Source of the DNA: an uncultured Erysipelotrichales bacterium
GTDB lineage: Bacteria; Bacillota_I; Bacilli_A; Erysipelotrichales; Coprobacillaceae
NCBI GenBank assembly: GCA_910579135.1
Contig: CAJTTM010000003.1
Span: forward strand, 67,164-131,163
DNA: 64,000 nucleotides
Direction: 5' to 3'
Part shown: in pieces, positions 27,368-36,335 of the stretch
Layout of the letters: every line of letters begins with the position of its first letter
How positions within the stretch are numbered: the first letter of the stretch is position 1
Made by a program: the position numbers and the translations under genes
The notes under the pieces: model-generated
Databases searched by the model: none
Told to the model about the DNA's origin: nothing
The model's input: the letters and a program-made list of their open reading frames with translations, nothing else

Positions 27368-28528
27368 TCAATCCTTAAAAATACACTTTGAAAAAAGAAG
27401 AAGAAATATATTTGTTCCATATGAACAATATTGATTTTCAATACACGAAACTAACGCAATTATTAACATGGCAAAACACAAAAATATATCCTTTTTTCTC
27501 GCATAATTTATATTTCTTATAAAAACATATAAAAATACAGCTAACCCAACCACTCCATATATAACATATATATATATATACATTATATCAGTTGCTGTTA
27601 ATGCTTTAGGTAAATTATTTGCTAAAACATAATCCCACGAAATTGGTGCTATACCATTTCCAAATAATGTTATTTTATAATAATTTAAGGCTTGATTAGC
27701 CAGATCTAATCTATAATTAAATAATTTGTTAAAAAAAGCAATAATTATATTATTAGGATTAAATATCCATGCAATATAAAAAGTTAAAAAGACTAAAACA
27801 ACAACAAATGGAATAGCTAATGATTTTATTGCTAATTTAATATTTACTTCTTGTTTGATTTTAAAATTAATAACTTTATATAAAGTATAAAGCATAACTA
27901 AAATAACACCTATTTCACTGCTTCTTGAATTTGCCACAACTTCTATAAAAACAAGCATGGCAATTTGGAAAAAAACATCTTTCCATCCAAGCTCATCTCT
28001 TCTAAGATAAGCAAGATATAATACAATTAAAAACATTGATGAACCAAATCTATTAGGATGTGTATATCCTAATGAATAACGTAGCAATCCATTTGATCTT
28101 ACTGTAGTAACATCGGTTAAATATCTTAAAAATAATAGAACTAATAGTAAAACAGAAAATAATATTCGACATATAATATCAACTTTTATATATTTTTCAA
28201 AATCAACATCCTTAGAACATATAATTAAAAAAAATACATTTATTGGAGTCATACTTATTAAAATATTTAAGTCTTTATTTGTATACCACAATAACAATCC
28301 TATTATTATAAGACTCAATGAAAACAAAAGACTTTTTTTAGTCCATTTTTGATTTAATAACTTATATATCCCTATGAAATAACCTAGCATATAAAAAATT
28401 TTGATAACATCATTAAAAAAATAATACTGAGTAATCAAACAAGAAATTTGTATTAAAAAAGCTAGCAAGAAAAACATATATGTAAACATTGCTAAATCAC
28501 TCTTTTTTATATACTTTTTCCTATTCAT
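27368..28528 (-). CDS. Polysaccharide polymerase-like membrane protein (Wzy-like)
   Basis: A 386-residue, strongly hydrophobic protein with about ten helices. The NGLLRYSLGYTHPNRFGSSM segment and ANSRSSEIGVILVMLY are the features seen in Wzy/O-antigen-ligase-like proteins, equivalent to the YPTNFSTYLL and SRTQ segments of the two polymerase-like proteins of unit 2. A loop with NPNNIIIAFFNKLFNYRLDL and TLFGNGIAPI follows. The start ATG has AAGGAGTG. It sits next to a flippase, as polymerases commonly do, and probably polymerises the unit 1 glycan. Confidence 0.78.
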   Translation of the reverse strand: MNRKKYIKKSDLAMFTYMFFLLAFLIQISCLITQYYFFNDVIKIFYMLGYFIGIYKLLNQKWTKKSLLFSLSLIIIGLLLWYTNKDLNILISMTPINVFFLIICSKDVDFEKYIKVDIICRILFSVLLLVLLFLRYLTDVTTVRSNGLLRYSLGYTHPNRFGSSMFLIVLYLAYLRRDELGWKDVFFQIAMLVFIEVVANSRSSEIGVILVMLYTLYKVINFKIKQEVNIKLAIKSLAIPFVVVLVFLTFYIAWIFNPNNIIIAFFNKLFNYRLDLANQALNYYKITLFGNGIAPISWDYVLANNLPKALTATDIMYIYIYVIYGVVGLAVFLYVFIRNINYARKKDIFLCFAMLIIALVSCIENQYCSYGTNIFLLLFSKCIFKD

Positions 28529-28552
28529 GAAATCACTCCTTTTTGTAGATGT

Positions 28553-29764
28553 CTACTTTAATAGACTATTATATATACTTAAAAAACTCTCATATTGTGC
28601 TTGTATATGATAATTTGATAGTTTTTCTTCAATGTTTTCAAAACACGTATACATTAATGCTTTTTCATTAGCAAAACGTTCCATAGCATCTCTCAATTCA
28701 TCAATATCTCCAGGAGAAACTAATAAACCTGTTTTGTTATCTATTATCGTTTCAGGCAAAGCTCCTATTCTACTTGCTATCACAGGCATCCCGTTCATAT
28801 AAGCATCAAGAATAACTCTACCAAAAGGTTCATTCCAAATAGAAGGGCATAATAATACATTGCATTTTTTTAATAAATCATTTAATTCCTTTTCATTTAA
28901 AAAACCTAAATAGTGTATTCTTTTATCATTTTTAGATGCATTTTTAACTCTTTCTACTTCGACACCTTTTCCAGCAATATATAATTCAACATTTTCATTT
29001 TTTATTAAAGAAAAGGCATCTAGCATGGTAGAAATACCTTTGTGTAAATGTAACCCTCCCAAATAAACAAAAGATATATTTTTTTTATCAGGTAACTCCT
29101 TTTTCCTTAATTCTAATATTGTTCTAACATCCTCTTGATTATATTCGCATGCATTATAAACAGCCTTCTTTTGACTATTATTAAACAATAAGAGTTGCTC
29201 TATTTGAGAAATCATCATATGAGAAGGTGCCGTAATATAATCGACATATCTAGTAAAATATCTATTTATATGTCTGTAAAATTGACATACCAAGTTAGCT
29301 CTAACACAAACTTCTCCATTTTTTTTCAGTAAATTTGTTTTAGGACAGGCAAGATAAAAATCTCGAATTGTATGTACTACAGGTATATTCATATCATATC
29401 CTATTTTCCATATAATTGGTGTAATCTCATATAAACCATTTGTATGAATAATATCTGGACAAAACATCTTAATCTCATTCTTCAATATTTTTTTATTAAA
29501 TACATTGTAAAAATCAAGCAATCTATGAAAAAACATTTTTATCAAATTTTTTTTCACACTTCCATAAGAATGATATATTGCTTTTAACTTTAATCTATGT
29601 ACATCTATCCCATCAATATTTTCTACTAAATTATAATGTCCCGAAGCTATAACAAGTACAGTATGTCCTTCTTTTTTTAGCTTTTCCGCTAACTTTTTAA
29701 CACTATATTCAGCTCCGCCTTTGACCTCTGGATAATAAAATGAGTTAACTATCATTATTCTCAT
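28553..29764 (-). CDS. GT4 family glycosyltransferase
   Basis: A 403-residue GT-B glycosyltransferase. The N-terminal domain has NSFYYPEVKGGAEYSVKKLA (the GG loop) and HTIRDFYLACPKTN. The C-terminal domain has SFVYLGGLHLHKGISTMLDA, LLCPSIWNEPFGRVILDAYM (E-x7-E type nucleotide-sugar site) and NGMPVIASRIGALPETI. This is the GT4 layout, usually retaining enzymes acting at the cytoplasmic membrane face. Cysteines CPKTN...CVRANLVCQ lie in an insertion typical of some GT4 enzymes. Donor sugar is unknown; GDP-rhamnose or GDP-mannose made in the same unit are candidates. Confidence 0.88.
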   Translation of the reverse strand: MRIMIVNSFYYPEVKGGAEYSVKKLAEKLKKEGHTVLVIASGHYNLVENIDGIDVHRLKLKAIYHSYGSVKKNLIKMFFHRLLDFYNVFNKKILKNEIKMFCPDIIHTNGLYEITPIIWKIGYDMNIPVVHTIRDFYLACPKTNLLKKNGEVCVRANLVCQFYRHINRYFTRYVDYITAPSHMMISQIEQLLLFNNSQKKAVYNACEYNQEDVRTILELRKKELPDKKNISFVYLGGLHLHKGISTMLDAFSLIKNENVELYIAGKGVEVERVKNASKNDKRIHYLGFLNEKELNDLLKKCNVLLCPSIWNEPFGRVILDAYMNGMPVIASRIGALPETIIDNKTGLLVSPGDIDELRDAMERFANEKALMYTCFENIEEKLSNYHIQAQYESFLSIYNSLLK

Positions 29765-29774
29765 ATCCGCTCTC

Positions 29775-30884
29775 CTATTCTATATCCCTATTAAAAATCA
29801 ATTTTTTAGACTCTTTCTTCCAATCAAACGCTTCCACTCTTTGTCTCCCCAATTCAATATACTTTTCCTTATCTTTTAAATGAGCTACATATTTTATTTT
29901 ATCATATAAATCTGCAAAATTATTGTTTTTAAAATATATTGCTGCATTTCCTAAAACCTCTGGCAAAGAACTAGAATCAGATGATAAAACTACTGTATCA
30001 CAAGCCATTGCTTCTAATGGAGGAATTCCAAAGCCTTCATACAAAGATGGAAAAACAAAAAAATCAGCATGATTATATAATGCTGGTAAATCCGTATCAT
30101 CAACAAACCCAGTAAAGATAAGATGATCCAAGTATTCCTTAGGAAAATCTTTTAAAAAGTTATCCATTTTCCATCCTTTTCTCCCAGCCAAAACCAAAGG
30201 TGGAATATCAACGTTATTATCTAATAATTTTTTATATACAGTTAATAAAAGTGATAAATTCTTTCTTGGTTCTAATGTAGACAAAGTTAAAATATATTTT
30301 TCTGGAAGACAATATTTTTTTTGTAAACTATTTATATTTGTTTGTGCAATTAAAGAGTAAAAATCTTTAGATATTCCACAGTTAATTAACATAATTTTAT
30401 TAGAATCTATCTTCAAAACAGTTGAAATTCTATTTTTTGAAAATTCTGAAATAGTAATTATTTTTTTGCATACATATTTTGAGTGAATATTAGATATTCT
30501 AAAATAATACTTGCTTAATGTTGACATTGTTTCGCCACAATCCCAACATACCATATCATGAAGTGTAGTATAAATATTTTTATGAAAAAACAAAATAGGT
30601 TCAGGAAATGCTAAAAAAACATATGCATCAGCTTTTAACTTATATAAATGAAGTGGTAAAATAAATTGATTAAAAATCAATTTATTACATTTTTTTAATG
30701 TAACAACTCTTACATTGTCTTGCTTAACAATTTCATTATATAAATTAAAAACCTTATTTTTAAAAACTAAAATATATTCATTTTGTGGATATTGTTGAAT
30801 ATACTCTTTAGAAATATTTAATGCATATCTTTCTATACCTGAAAAGTTATCCTCTAAAGAACATAAATCAAAAAGTATTCTCAT
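29775..30884 (-). CDS. GT4 family glycosyltransferase (mannosyl/rhamnosyltransferase-like)
   Basis: A 369-residue GT-B enzyme. Motifs: RILFDLCSLEDNFSGIERYA at the N-terminus, YTTLHDMVCWDCGE, ITISEFSKNRISTVL, YILTLSTLEPRKNLSLLLTV, LVLAGRKGW, IFTGFVDDTDLPALYNHADF and FPSLYEGFGIPPLEAMACDT with the E-x7-E pair. This set is characteristic of the mannosyltransferase-B/rhamnosyltransferase subgroup of GT4, which uses GDP-sugars; together with Gmd and Rmd in the same unit this suggests transfer of D-rhamnose or mannose. RBS GAGGTAGAATAAAAA precedes the ATG. Confidence 0.88.
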   Translation of the reverse strand: MRILFDLCSLEDNFSGIERYALNISKEYIQQYPQNEYILVFKNKVFNLYNEIVKQDNVRVVTLKKCNKLIFNQFILPLHLYKLKADAYVFLAFPEPILFFHKNIYTTLHDMVCWDCGETMSTLSKYYFRISNIHSKYVCKKIITISEFSKNRISTVLKIDSNKIMLINCGISKDFYSLIAQTNINSLQKKYCLPEKYILTLSTLEPRKNLSLLLTVYKKLLDNNVDIPPLVLAGRKGWKMDNFLKDFPKEYLDHLIFTGFVDDTDLPALYNHADFFVFPSLYEGFGIPPLEAMACDTVVLSSDSSSLPEVLGNAAIYFKNNNFADLYDKIKYVAHLKDKEKYIELGRQRVEAFDWKKESKKLIFNRDIE

Positions 30885-30897
30885 TTTTTATTCTACC

Positions 30898-31650
30898 TCA
30901 CTTAATATTTCTCTCTTTATACTTGAAATAAATTGGTACAATTTTGCATGCGTCATTCAAATATCTTTTCGCTAATCTTCTTGGCTCTTTCATCATTCTA
31001 TACAACCATTCTAATCCAGCATTAGACATCCATTTAGGAGCACGTTTTACATTACCTGCTTCAAAATCAATTGTAGCTCCTATTGAAATACTTAGAGGGA
31101 TATTCATGGAATCTTTATACCTATAAATGAATTTTTCACCTTTAGGAGAACCTAAGGATACAGCCAATATATCTGGCTTTAAAGATGAAACCATCTCTAT
31201 TATTTTGTTAATTTCTTCATTATCATTTTCAAATCCAAAAGGCGGAGAGTAAACTCCTGCTATTTTTAAATTTCTATATTTATTGATTAGATTCTTCGCA
31301 GCTTGCTCTGCAACTCCCTCAGCAGCACCTAAAATAAAAATAGAAAATCCTTTTTTTGAAGACATTTTACAAATTTGAGGAAATAAATCAGAACCTGAAA
31401 TTTTCTCCTTAATTGGATTTTTTAAAAGTTTTGAAATCCAAATCAATGGTTTTCCATCTGCTAAAATTAAGTCTGCATTCTTATAAGCTTGAAAAAACTC
31501 AGTATCACTTTCCAACATAACAATATGATCAAGATTAGGTGTAACAACATATGAATTATTTTTATCTTCTATTAATTTTGTTATATTCTCAACAGCTTCA
31601 TTCATTGTTAAATTATCAATTTGAGTATTCAAAAATCCAATTCTTGACAT
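30898..31650 (-). CDS. WecB/TagA/CpsF family glycosyltransferase
   Basis: A 250-residue GT26 enzyme. Conserved motifs are VVTPNLDHIVMLESD (with the catalytic-type Asn/Asp region), NADLILADGKPLIWISKLL, SGSDLFPQIC, FILGAAEGVAEQAA, PDILAVSLGSPKGEKFI and the C-terminal APKWMSNAGLEWLYRMMKEP followed by RRLAKRY. Family members transfer N-acetylmannosamine (teichoic acid linkage unit) or other sugars to the second position of the lipid-linked unit. It probably acts early in assembly of the unit 1 repeat. Start ATG follows GGGGGGG. Confidence 0.92.
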   Translation of the reverse strand: MSRIGFLNTQIDNLTMNEAVENITKLIEDKNNSYVVTPNLDHIVMLESDTEFFQAYKNADLILADGKPLIWISKLLKNPIKEKISGSDLFPQICKMSSKKGFSIFILGAAEGVAEQAAKNLINKYRNLKIAGVYSPPFGFENDNEEINKIIEMVSSLKPDILAVSLGSPKGEKFIYRYKDSMNIPLSISIGATIDFEAGNVKRAPKWMSNAGLEWLYRMMKEPRRLAKRYLNDACKIVPIYFKYKERNIK

Positions 31651-31666
31651 AATATCCCCCCCTAAT

Positions 31667-32593
31667 CTATTTCATATAATATTCAAACATTTCATCTATT
31701 GTTTCAAAAATTGTATATTTGGGATTCCATCCCAATTCTTCAGAAATTTTACAATTGTCACAACATATTACAGGTGTATCAATTGGACGATATTTATTTT
31801 CATCAATCTGAATCTTTATTTCTTGTGTGCTCAAAGATATAATATAATTCAAAATATCCTTCAAACTATAACTCTTTCCTGAACCAACATTATACACTGA
31901 TGAATAATCATTACTTTCAAAAATCATGCGATAAGCGGTTACAATATCTCTTACATCAGTAAAATCTCTTTTCGCTTCTAAATTCCCAATATATATGGTT
32001 CCAGGTTGCTTTGATTTTTCTATATCTGCAACTTGTTTACAAAAGCTAGGAATAACAAAATTACTATTTTGACCAATTCCTGTATGATTGAATGGTCTTA
32101 CATAATAAATTTGAAAATTATATTTTTCTTGATATATCTTTACAAATTGTTCTTGTGTAATTTTAGAAATACCATAAGGATTATTGGCATTTAATTTTGT
32201 TTCCTCATTTATAGGACTATCAGATATTTCATATTCCTCACTAGAACCTATAAACATTACTTTTGGATGAATATCTAATTGATGGGCTGCCTCTAATATA
32301 TTAATAGCACCTATTACATTAACCTCGATTGTTTTTTGAGGAATATTCCATGAATGTCCAACACTACTTATGGCAGCCAGATTAATAATATGAGTTGGCT
32401 TTATTTGATTGATTAATTCACTTACAAATTTCTCATCTAACAAATCCCCTTTAACGAACTCTACAAAAAAGGGAACAAATTTAGAAAAATTTATATCTGT
32501 CCCATAAATTTCATAACCATATTTATAAAATTCTTTTGCAAGATATGGTCCAACAAAACCACTTATTCCAAATACCAATAAACGTTTTTTCAT
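31667..32593 (-). CDS. rmd: GDP-6-deoxy-D-mannose (GDP-D-rhamnose) reductase
   Basis: A 308-residue extended short-chain dehydrogenase. It has the GxxGxxG nucleotide site (VFGISGFVGPYLAKEF), the catalytic YGISK at about 139-143, and family-typical YYVRPFNHTGIGQNSNFVIP and LEAKRDFTDVRDIVTAYRMI. These segments match RMD enzymes, which reduce GDP-4-keto-6-deoxy-mannose to GDP-D-rhamnose, better than GDP-fucose synthase, which has a different N-terminus. A GDP-talose-forming relative cannot be excluded. Its ATG overlaps the stop codon of gmd by one base, so the two steps are coupled. Confidence 0.82.
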   Translation of the reverse strand: MKKRLLVFGISGFVGPYLAKEFYKYGYEIYGTDINFSKFVPFFVEFVKGDLLDEKFVSELINQIKPTHIINLAAISSVGHSWNIPQKTIEVNVIGAINILEAAHQLDIHPKVMFIGSSEEYEISDSPINEETKLNANNPYGISKITQEQFVKIYQEKYNFQIYYVRPFNHTGIGQNSNFVIPSFCKQVADIEKSKQPGTIYIGNLEAKRDFTDVRDIVTAYRMIFESNDYSSVYNVGSGKSYSLKDILNYIISLSTQEIKIQIDENKYRPIDTPVICCDNCKISEELGWNPKYTIFETIDEMFEYYMK

Positions 32594-33633
32594 TACTCAA
32601 TTCCTGCTTCTTTTTTTGCTAAATTCAAATCATGCTCAGCCATAATTGCACATAATTCCTCATAACTTGTTTTTTGTGGATTCCATCCAAGAACTGTTTT
32701 TGCCTTTGTTGGATCACCCCATAAATTAACTACATCTGTAGGTCTAAACCATTGAGGATTAACACAAACAACCATTTTGCCAGTTGCTTTATCATATCCT
32801 TTTTCTTCTAATCCTTCTCCACGCCATTCAATTTCTATTCCATCATGTGCAAATGCCAAAGTTGTAAATTCTCTAACAGTATGTTGAACTCCAGTAGCTA
32901 TAACAAAATCATCTGGTTCATCTTGTTGTAAAATCAACCACATACATTCAACATAATCTTTTGCATATCCCCAATCACGCAAAGAATCTAAATTACCTAA
33001 TTCTAAATGATCTTGTAATCCACATGCAATTCTTCCTGCTGCTAACGTAATTTTTCTTGTTACAAAATTATCTCCTCGTCTCTCAGATTCATGATTAAAT
33101 AAAATACCATTACAAGCATACATATTATATGCTTCTCTATATTCCTTTATCATCCAAAAACCATATTGTTTTGCAACTGCATATGGACTATATGGATGAA
33201 ATGGTGTATTTTCATTTTGAGGACATTCCTCTACCTTCCCATATAATTCAGAAGTTGATGCCTGATAAATTCTTGTCTTTTTTGACAACCCTAAAATATG
33301 TACAGCTTCCAAAATTCTTAAAACACCTAATGCATCCACATCTCCTGTATATTCAGCCGCATCAAAACTAACACCCACATGAGATTGAGCTGCTAAGTTA
33401 TATATTTCATCTGGTTGCACTTCATTCACTATTCTAATAATACTTGATGAATCTGATAAATCTCCATCATGTAATTTAATACTATTCTTTTCAATTAAAT
33501 GATCAATTCTTTCTGTAGTAGATACAGATGATCTACGAATAATACCATGAACTTCATATCCTTTTTCTAATAATAATTCTGCTAAATATGATCCATCTTG
33601 TCCTGTTATACCTGTAATCAAAGCCTTTTTCAT
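32593..33633 (-). CDS. gmd: GDP-mannose 4,6-dehydratase
   Basis: The 346-residue dehydratase turns GDP-mannose into GDP-4-keto-6-deoxy-D-mannose. Motifs: ALITGITGQDGSYLAELLLE at the NADP site, RRSS, YNLAAQSHVGVSF, the catalytic STSELYGKV and YSPYAVAKQYG (Y-x3-K), HESERRGDNFVTRKI and GNLDSLRDWGYAKDYVE. Length is canonical. The start is set at the ATG at 33633 following GGAGGAAAAGAAA, making a 4-base ATGA overlap with the phosphomannomutase gene; a longer frame starting five codons earlier is less likely. Confidence 0.95.
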   Translation of the reverse strand: MKKALITGITGQDGSYLAELLLEKGYEVHGIIRRSSVSTTERIDHLIEKNSIKLHDGDLSDSSSIIRIVNEVQPDEIYNLAAQSHVGVSFDAAEYTGDVDALGVLRILEAVHILGLSKKTRIYQASTSELYGKVEECPQNENTPFHPYSPYAVAKQYGFWMIKEYREAYNMYACNGILFNHESERRGDNFVTRKITLAAGRIACGLQDHLELGNLDSLRDWGYAKDYVECMWLILQQDEPDDFVIATGVQHTVREFTTLAFAHDGIEIEWRGEGLEEKGYDKATGKMVVCVNPQWFRPTDVVNLWGDPTKAKTVLGWNPQKTSYEELCAIMAEHDLNLAKKEAGIE

Positions 33634-35234
33634 TTTCTTTTCCTCCATAAATTCTTATAGTACTTAATTTTAGGTTCATTACCACTTGGTCTTACTACTA
33701 TCCACGATTCGTCATCCAACAATAACTTTATAACATTAGATTTAGGTAATGTCAATATTGTTTCACCATTAGAATCATTTCTAACAGATAGCAAATAATC
33801 TTCTTTTGCAATAACTTTTCTACCCTCAATTTCCTTTATATCTTCATATCTAAACTGATTAACAATACTTTCCATCCTTTTTTGACCTTCAATGCCTGGT
33901 AATGTTTCACTTTCTTGAATATCTTCCACGTATCCATGTTCATCATATATATCATTCAATACATCGATTAGTGTTTTACCACATTGTTTATAATATTCAC
34001 ATACTTCAGCTACCAATATTGATGATTGAACCCCATCCTTATCACGTGTAAAGTCCTTTATCATATAACCATAACTTTCCTCATAGCCAAACAAAAAGGT
34101 TTTCTTGCCTTTATATTCTCTTATTTTATCCCCTATAAATTTAAAGCCAGTTAGTGTGGATTCAACTTCTACGCCATATTTCTCACATACTTTTTTACCA
34201 AGATCACTTGTTACAATCGAATTAAATACAATCCCATCATTAGGAAGAGTTCCTTTTTCCTTCTTTTGCGATAGCAAATATTCTAATAATATTGCCCCTG
34301 TTTGATTCCCTGTCAAATATTCATATGAACCATTATGTTTAACAACTATCCCTAATCTATCACAATCAGGGTCAGTAGCAATAATTAAATCTGCATCTAC
34401 TTCTTTTGCTAGCTCTATTGATTTCTCAAAAGCTTTCTTGTTTTCAGGATTTGGTGACTTTGTCTTAGAGAAAAAAGGATCTGGATAACATTGTTCCTCA
34501 ACTTTATATAAATGATACCCCAATTGATTTAACATGGTTGACACAGGAATATAACCTGTACCATGAAGAGGAGAATAAACAATCTTAATACTTTTATTTA
34601 ATTGTGGCCATTCCTGTACTTCCAACAATTTTTTATAATAAGCTTCATCAACCTTAGCTCCAATGTATTCAATATTTATACTCTTCGTCTCATCTATTGA
34701 TATACTCAATAAATCTTCAACACCTTGTATATATTTAATAATAGTATCAGTATCTCTAGGAACACATTGACATCCATGATGATCATATATTTTATAACCA
34801 TTGTATTCAGGTGGATTATGAGAAGCTGTTATAACAATACCACCAAACGCCTTTAAGTATCTAACCGCAAATGAAAGCTCTGGTGTTGGTCTTAAAGAGT
34901 CAAATAAATATACTCTTATACCATGAGTAGCTAATACTTTAGCAGATTCTAAAGCAAATTCCTTAGAGTTTAGTCTATTATCATAAGCAATTACAACCCC
35001 TTGATGATTAGCATTATTGGATTCTACATATCTAGCATATCCTTCTGTATTTTTTCTAATAGTATAAATATTTAATCTATTTGGTCCAGGTCCCATTATT
35101 GCTCGTATACCGCCTGTTCCAAATGTTAATTCTTTATAAAAACACTCTTCCTTCTCCTTTTCACTAAGCTTTAATAGTTCATTTTTCATTATATTAAGAG
35201 ATAGCCATCTATCATATTCTTTTACATAGTCCAT
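33630..35234 (-). CDS. Phosphomannomutase/phosphoglucomutase (phosphohexomutase)
   Basis: The 534-residue alpha-D-phosphohexomutase has TFGTGGIRAIMGPGPNRLN, the phosphoserine loop VITASHNPPEYNGYKIY, the metal-binding loop ATDPDCDRLG, the sugar-binding GYEESYGY and the C-terminal phosphate-binding RPSGNEPKIKYY. The length resembles the PgcA/phosphoglucomutase group, which can act on mannose and glucose phosphates. Between manC and gmd it should convert mannose 6-phosphate to mannose 1-phosphate. A glucose-phosphate role for UDP-glucose supply is also possible. Spaced 3 bases after manC. Confidence 0.9.
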   Translation of the reverse strand: MDYVKEYDRWLSLNIMKNELLKLSEKEKEECFYKELTFGTGGIRAIMGPGPNRLNIYTIRKNTEGYARYVESNNANHQGVVIAYDNRLNSKEFALESAKVLATHGIRVYLFDSLRPTPELSFAVRYLKAFGGIVITASHNPPEYNGYKIYDHHGCQCVPRDTDTIIKYIQGVEDLLSISIDETKSINIEYIGAKVDEAYYKKLLEVQEWPQLNKSIKIVYSPLHGTGYIPVSTMLNQLGYHLYKVEEQCYPDPFFSKTKSPNPENKKAFEKSIELAKEVDADLIIATDPDCDRLGIVVKHNGSYEYLTGNQTGAILLEYLLSQKKEKGTLPNDGIVFNSIVTSDLGKKVCEKYGVEVESTLTGFKFIGDKIREYKGKKTFLFGYEESYGYMIKDFTRDKDGVQSSILVAEVCEYYKQCGKTLIDVLNDIYDEHGYVEDIQESETLPGIEGQKRMESIVNQFRYEDIKEIEGRKVIAKEDYLLSVRNDSNGETILTLPKSNVIKLLLDDESWIVVRPSGNEPKIKYYKNLWRKRK

Positions 35235-35237
35235 ATA

Positions 35238-36281
35238 CTATTTACCTCTTAATTCATGTACTTTTGTGAGACTTTCTTTTTTTCCAATAATTATTTTATC
35301 CTCAACTTCTATACAGAACAATCCTTCTACATCTAATAAAATAATATTTTGATTATCACTATAAATGGTATTATTATAAGAGTTAAAAATCTCAATATCT
35401 CCTTTAGTAATATTACCTCTATTATCTTTATTTAGATATCTTTCTAATGCTAGCCAACTGCCCACATCATCCCATCCAAATTCACTTGGAATAACATAAA
35501 TTTCTTTGCAGTTTTCCATAATAGCATAATCAACAGATATTGCTTCACAAAGTTTATATCTTTCTTCTAAAACCTTCATATAATCATCACTTAAATGATT
35601 TGGCAAATCAATTAATGCATTATATGTTTCATTTGAATATAATTTAAATTGTTCAAAAATATACTGTGGATTAAAAATAAACATACCCGCATTCCATAGA
35701 TAACCACCATCATTTAAATAAGACTTTGCTTTTTCCAAATTTGGCTTTTCTACAAACTTATCAACTTTATATATTGAACTATTTTTGATTTCTTCCAATT
35801 GATCACTATATTTAATATATCCATATCCTATTTCTGGTCGATCTGGTTTAATTCCAATAGTCACGATTCCTCTTTCTTTATTTTCGACAAATTCAGATGC
35901 ATTACTAATAATTTCTAAAAATTTTTCTGGTTCATTAATTGCATGATCCGAAGGTAAAACTGCAATGCTTGAATTCTTGTATATCTGATGAATATATACT
36001 GCTGACAACATAATACAAGGGGCTGTATTTCTACCAATTGGTTCAATAATTATATTTTTCTCTGGTAAATTTGGCAATTGCTTTAAACAAAGTTCTTTAT
36101 ACTTTTCTCCAGTACAAATAAATATTCTTTCAATTGGCAATATCCCTAATAGTCTATCAACTGTTGTTTGAAGCATAGTTTTATCTCCAAACAAATTTAA
36201 AAACTGCTTAGGCTTCTCTTCGGTTGAAGCAGGCCAAAATCGTGTTCCTTTTCCTCCTGCCATAATTAAAGCACATAACAT
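35238..36281 (-). CDS. manC: Mannose-1-phosphate guanylyltransferase (GDP-mannose pyrophosphorylase)
   Basis: A 347-residue nucleotidyltransferase making GDP-mannose from GTP and mannose 1-phosphate. It has the signature ALIMAGGKGTRFWPASTEEK with PKQFLNLFG, then IIEPIGRNTAPCIMLSA, AVLPSDHAI, KFVEKPNLEKA, YLWNAGMFIF and GWDDVGSWLALERYL. It lacks the C-terminal cupin isomerase domain of bifunctional ManC proteins, consistent with a separate manA at 4840. The frame is open to a TTG at 36311, but AAAGGG precedes the ATG at 36281 and the family N-terminus begins there. Confidence 0.93.
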   Translation of the reverse strand: MLCALIMAGGKGTRFWPASTEEKPKQFLNLFGDKTMLQTTVDRLLGILPIERIFICTGEKYKELCLKQLPNLPEKNIIIEPIGRNTAPCIMLSAVYIHQIYKNSSIAVLPSDHAINEPEKFLEIISNASEFVENKERGIVTIGIKPDRPEIGYGYIKYSDQLEEIKNSSIYKVDKFVEKPNLEKAKSYLNDGGYLWNAGMFIFNPQYIFEQFKLYSNETYNALIDLPNHLSDDYMKVLEERYKLCEAISVDYAIMENCKEIYVIPSEFGWDDVGSWLALERYLNKDNRGNITKGDIEIFNSYNNTIYSDNQNIILLDVEGLFCIEVEDKIIIGKKESLTKVHELRGK

Positions 36282-36335
36282 ATCATCAATCCCTTTCACA
36301 TTTACTTTCAATCCAAATTTAATTTTTGTTTATTA

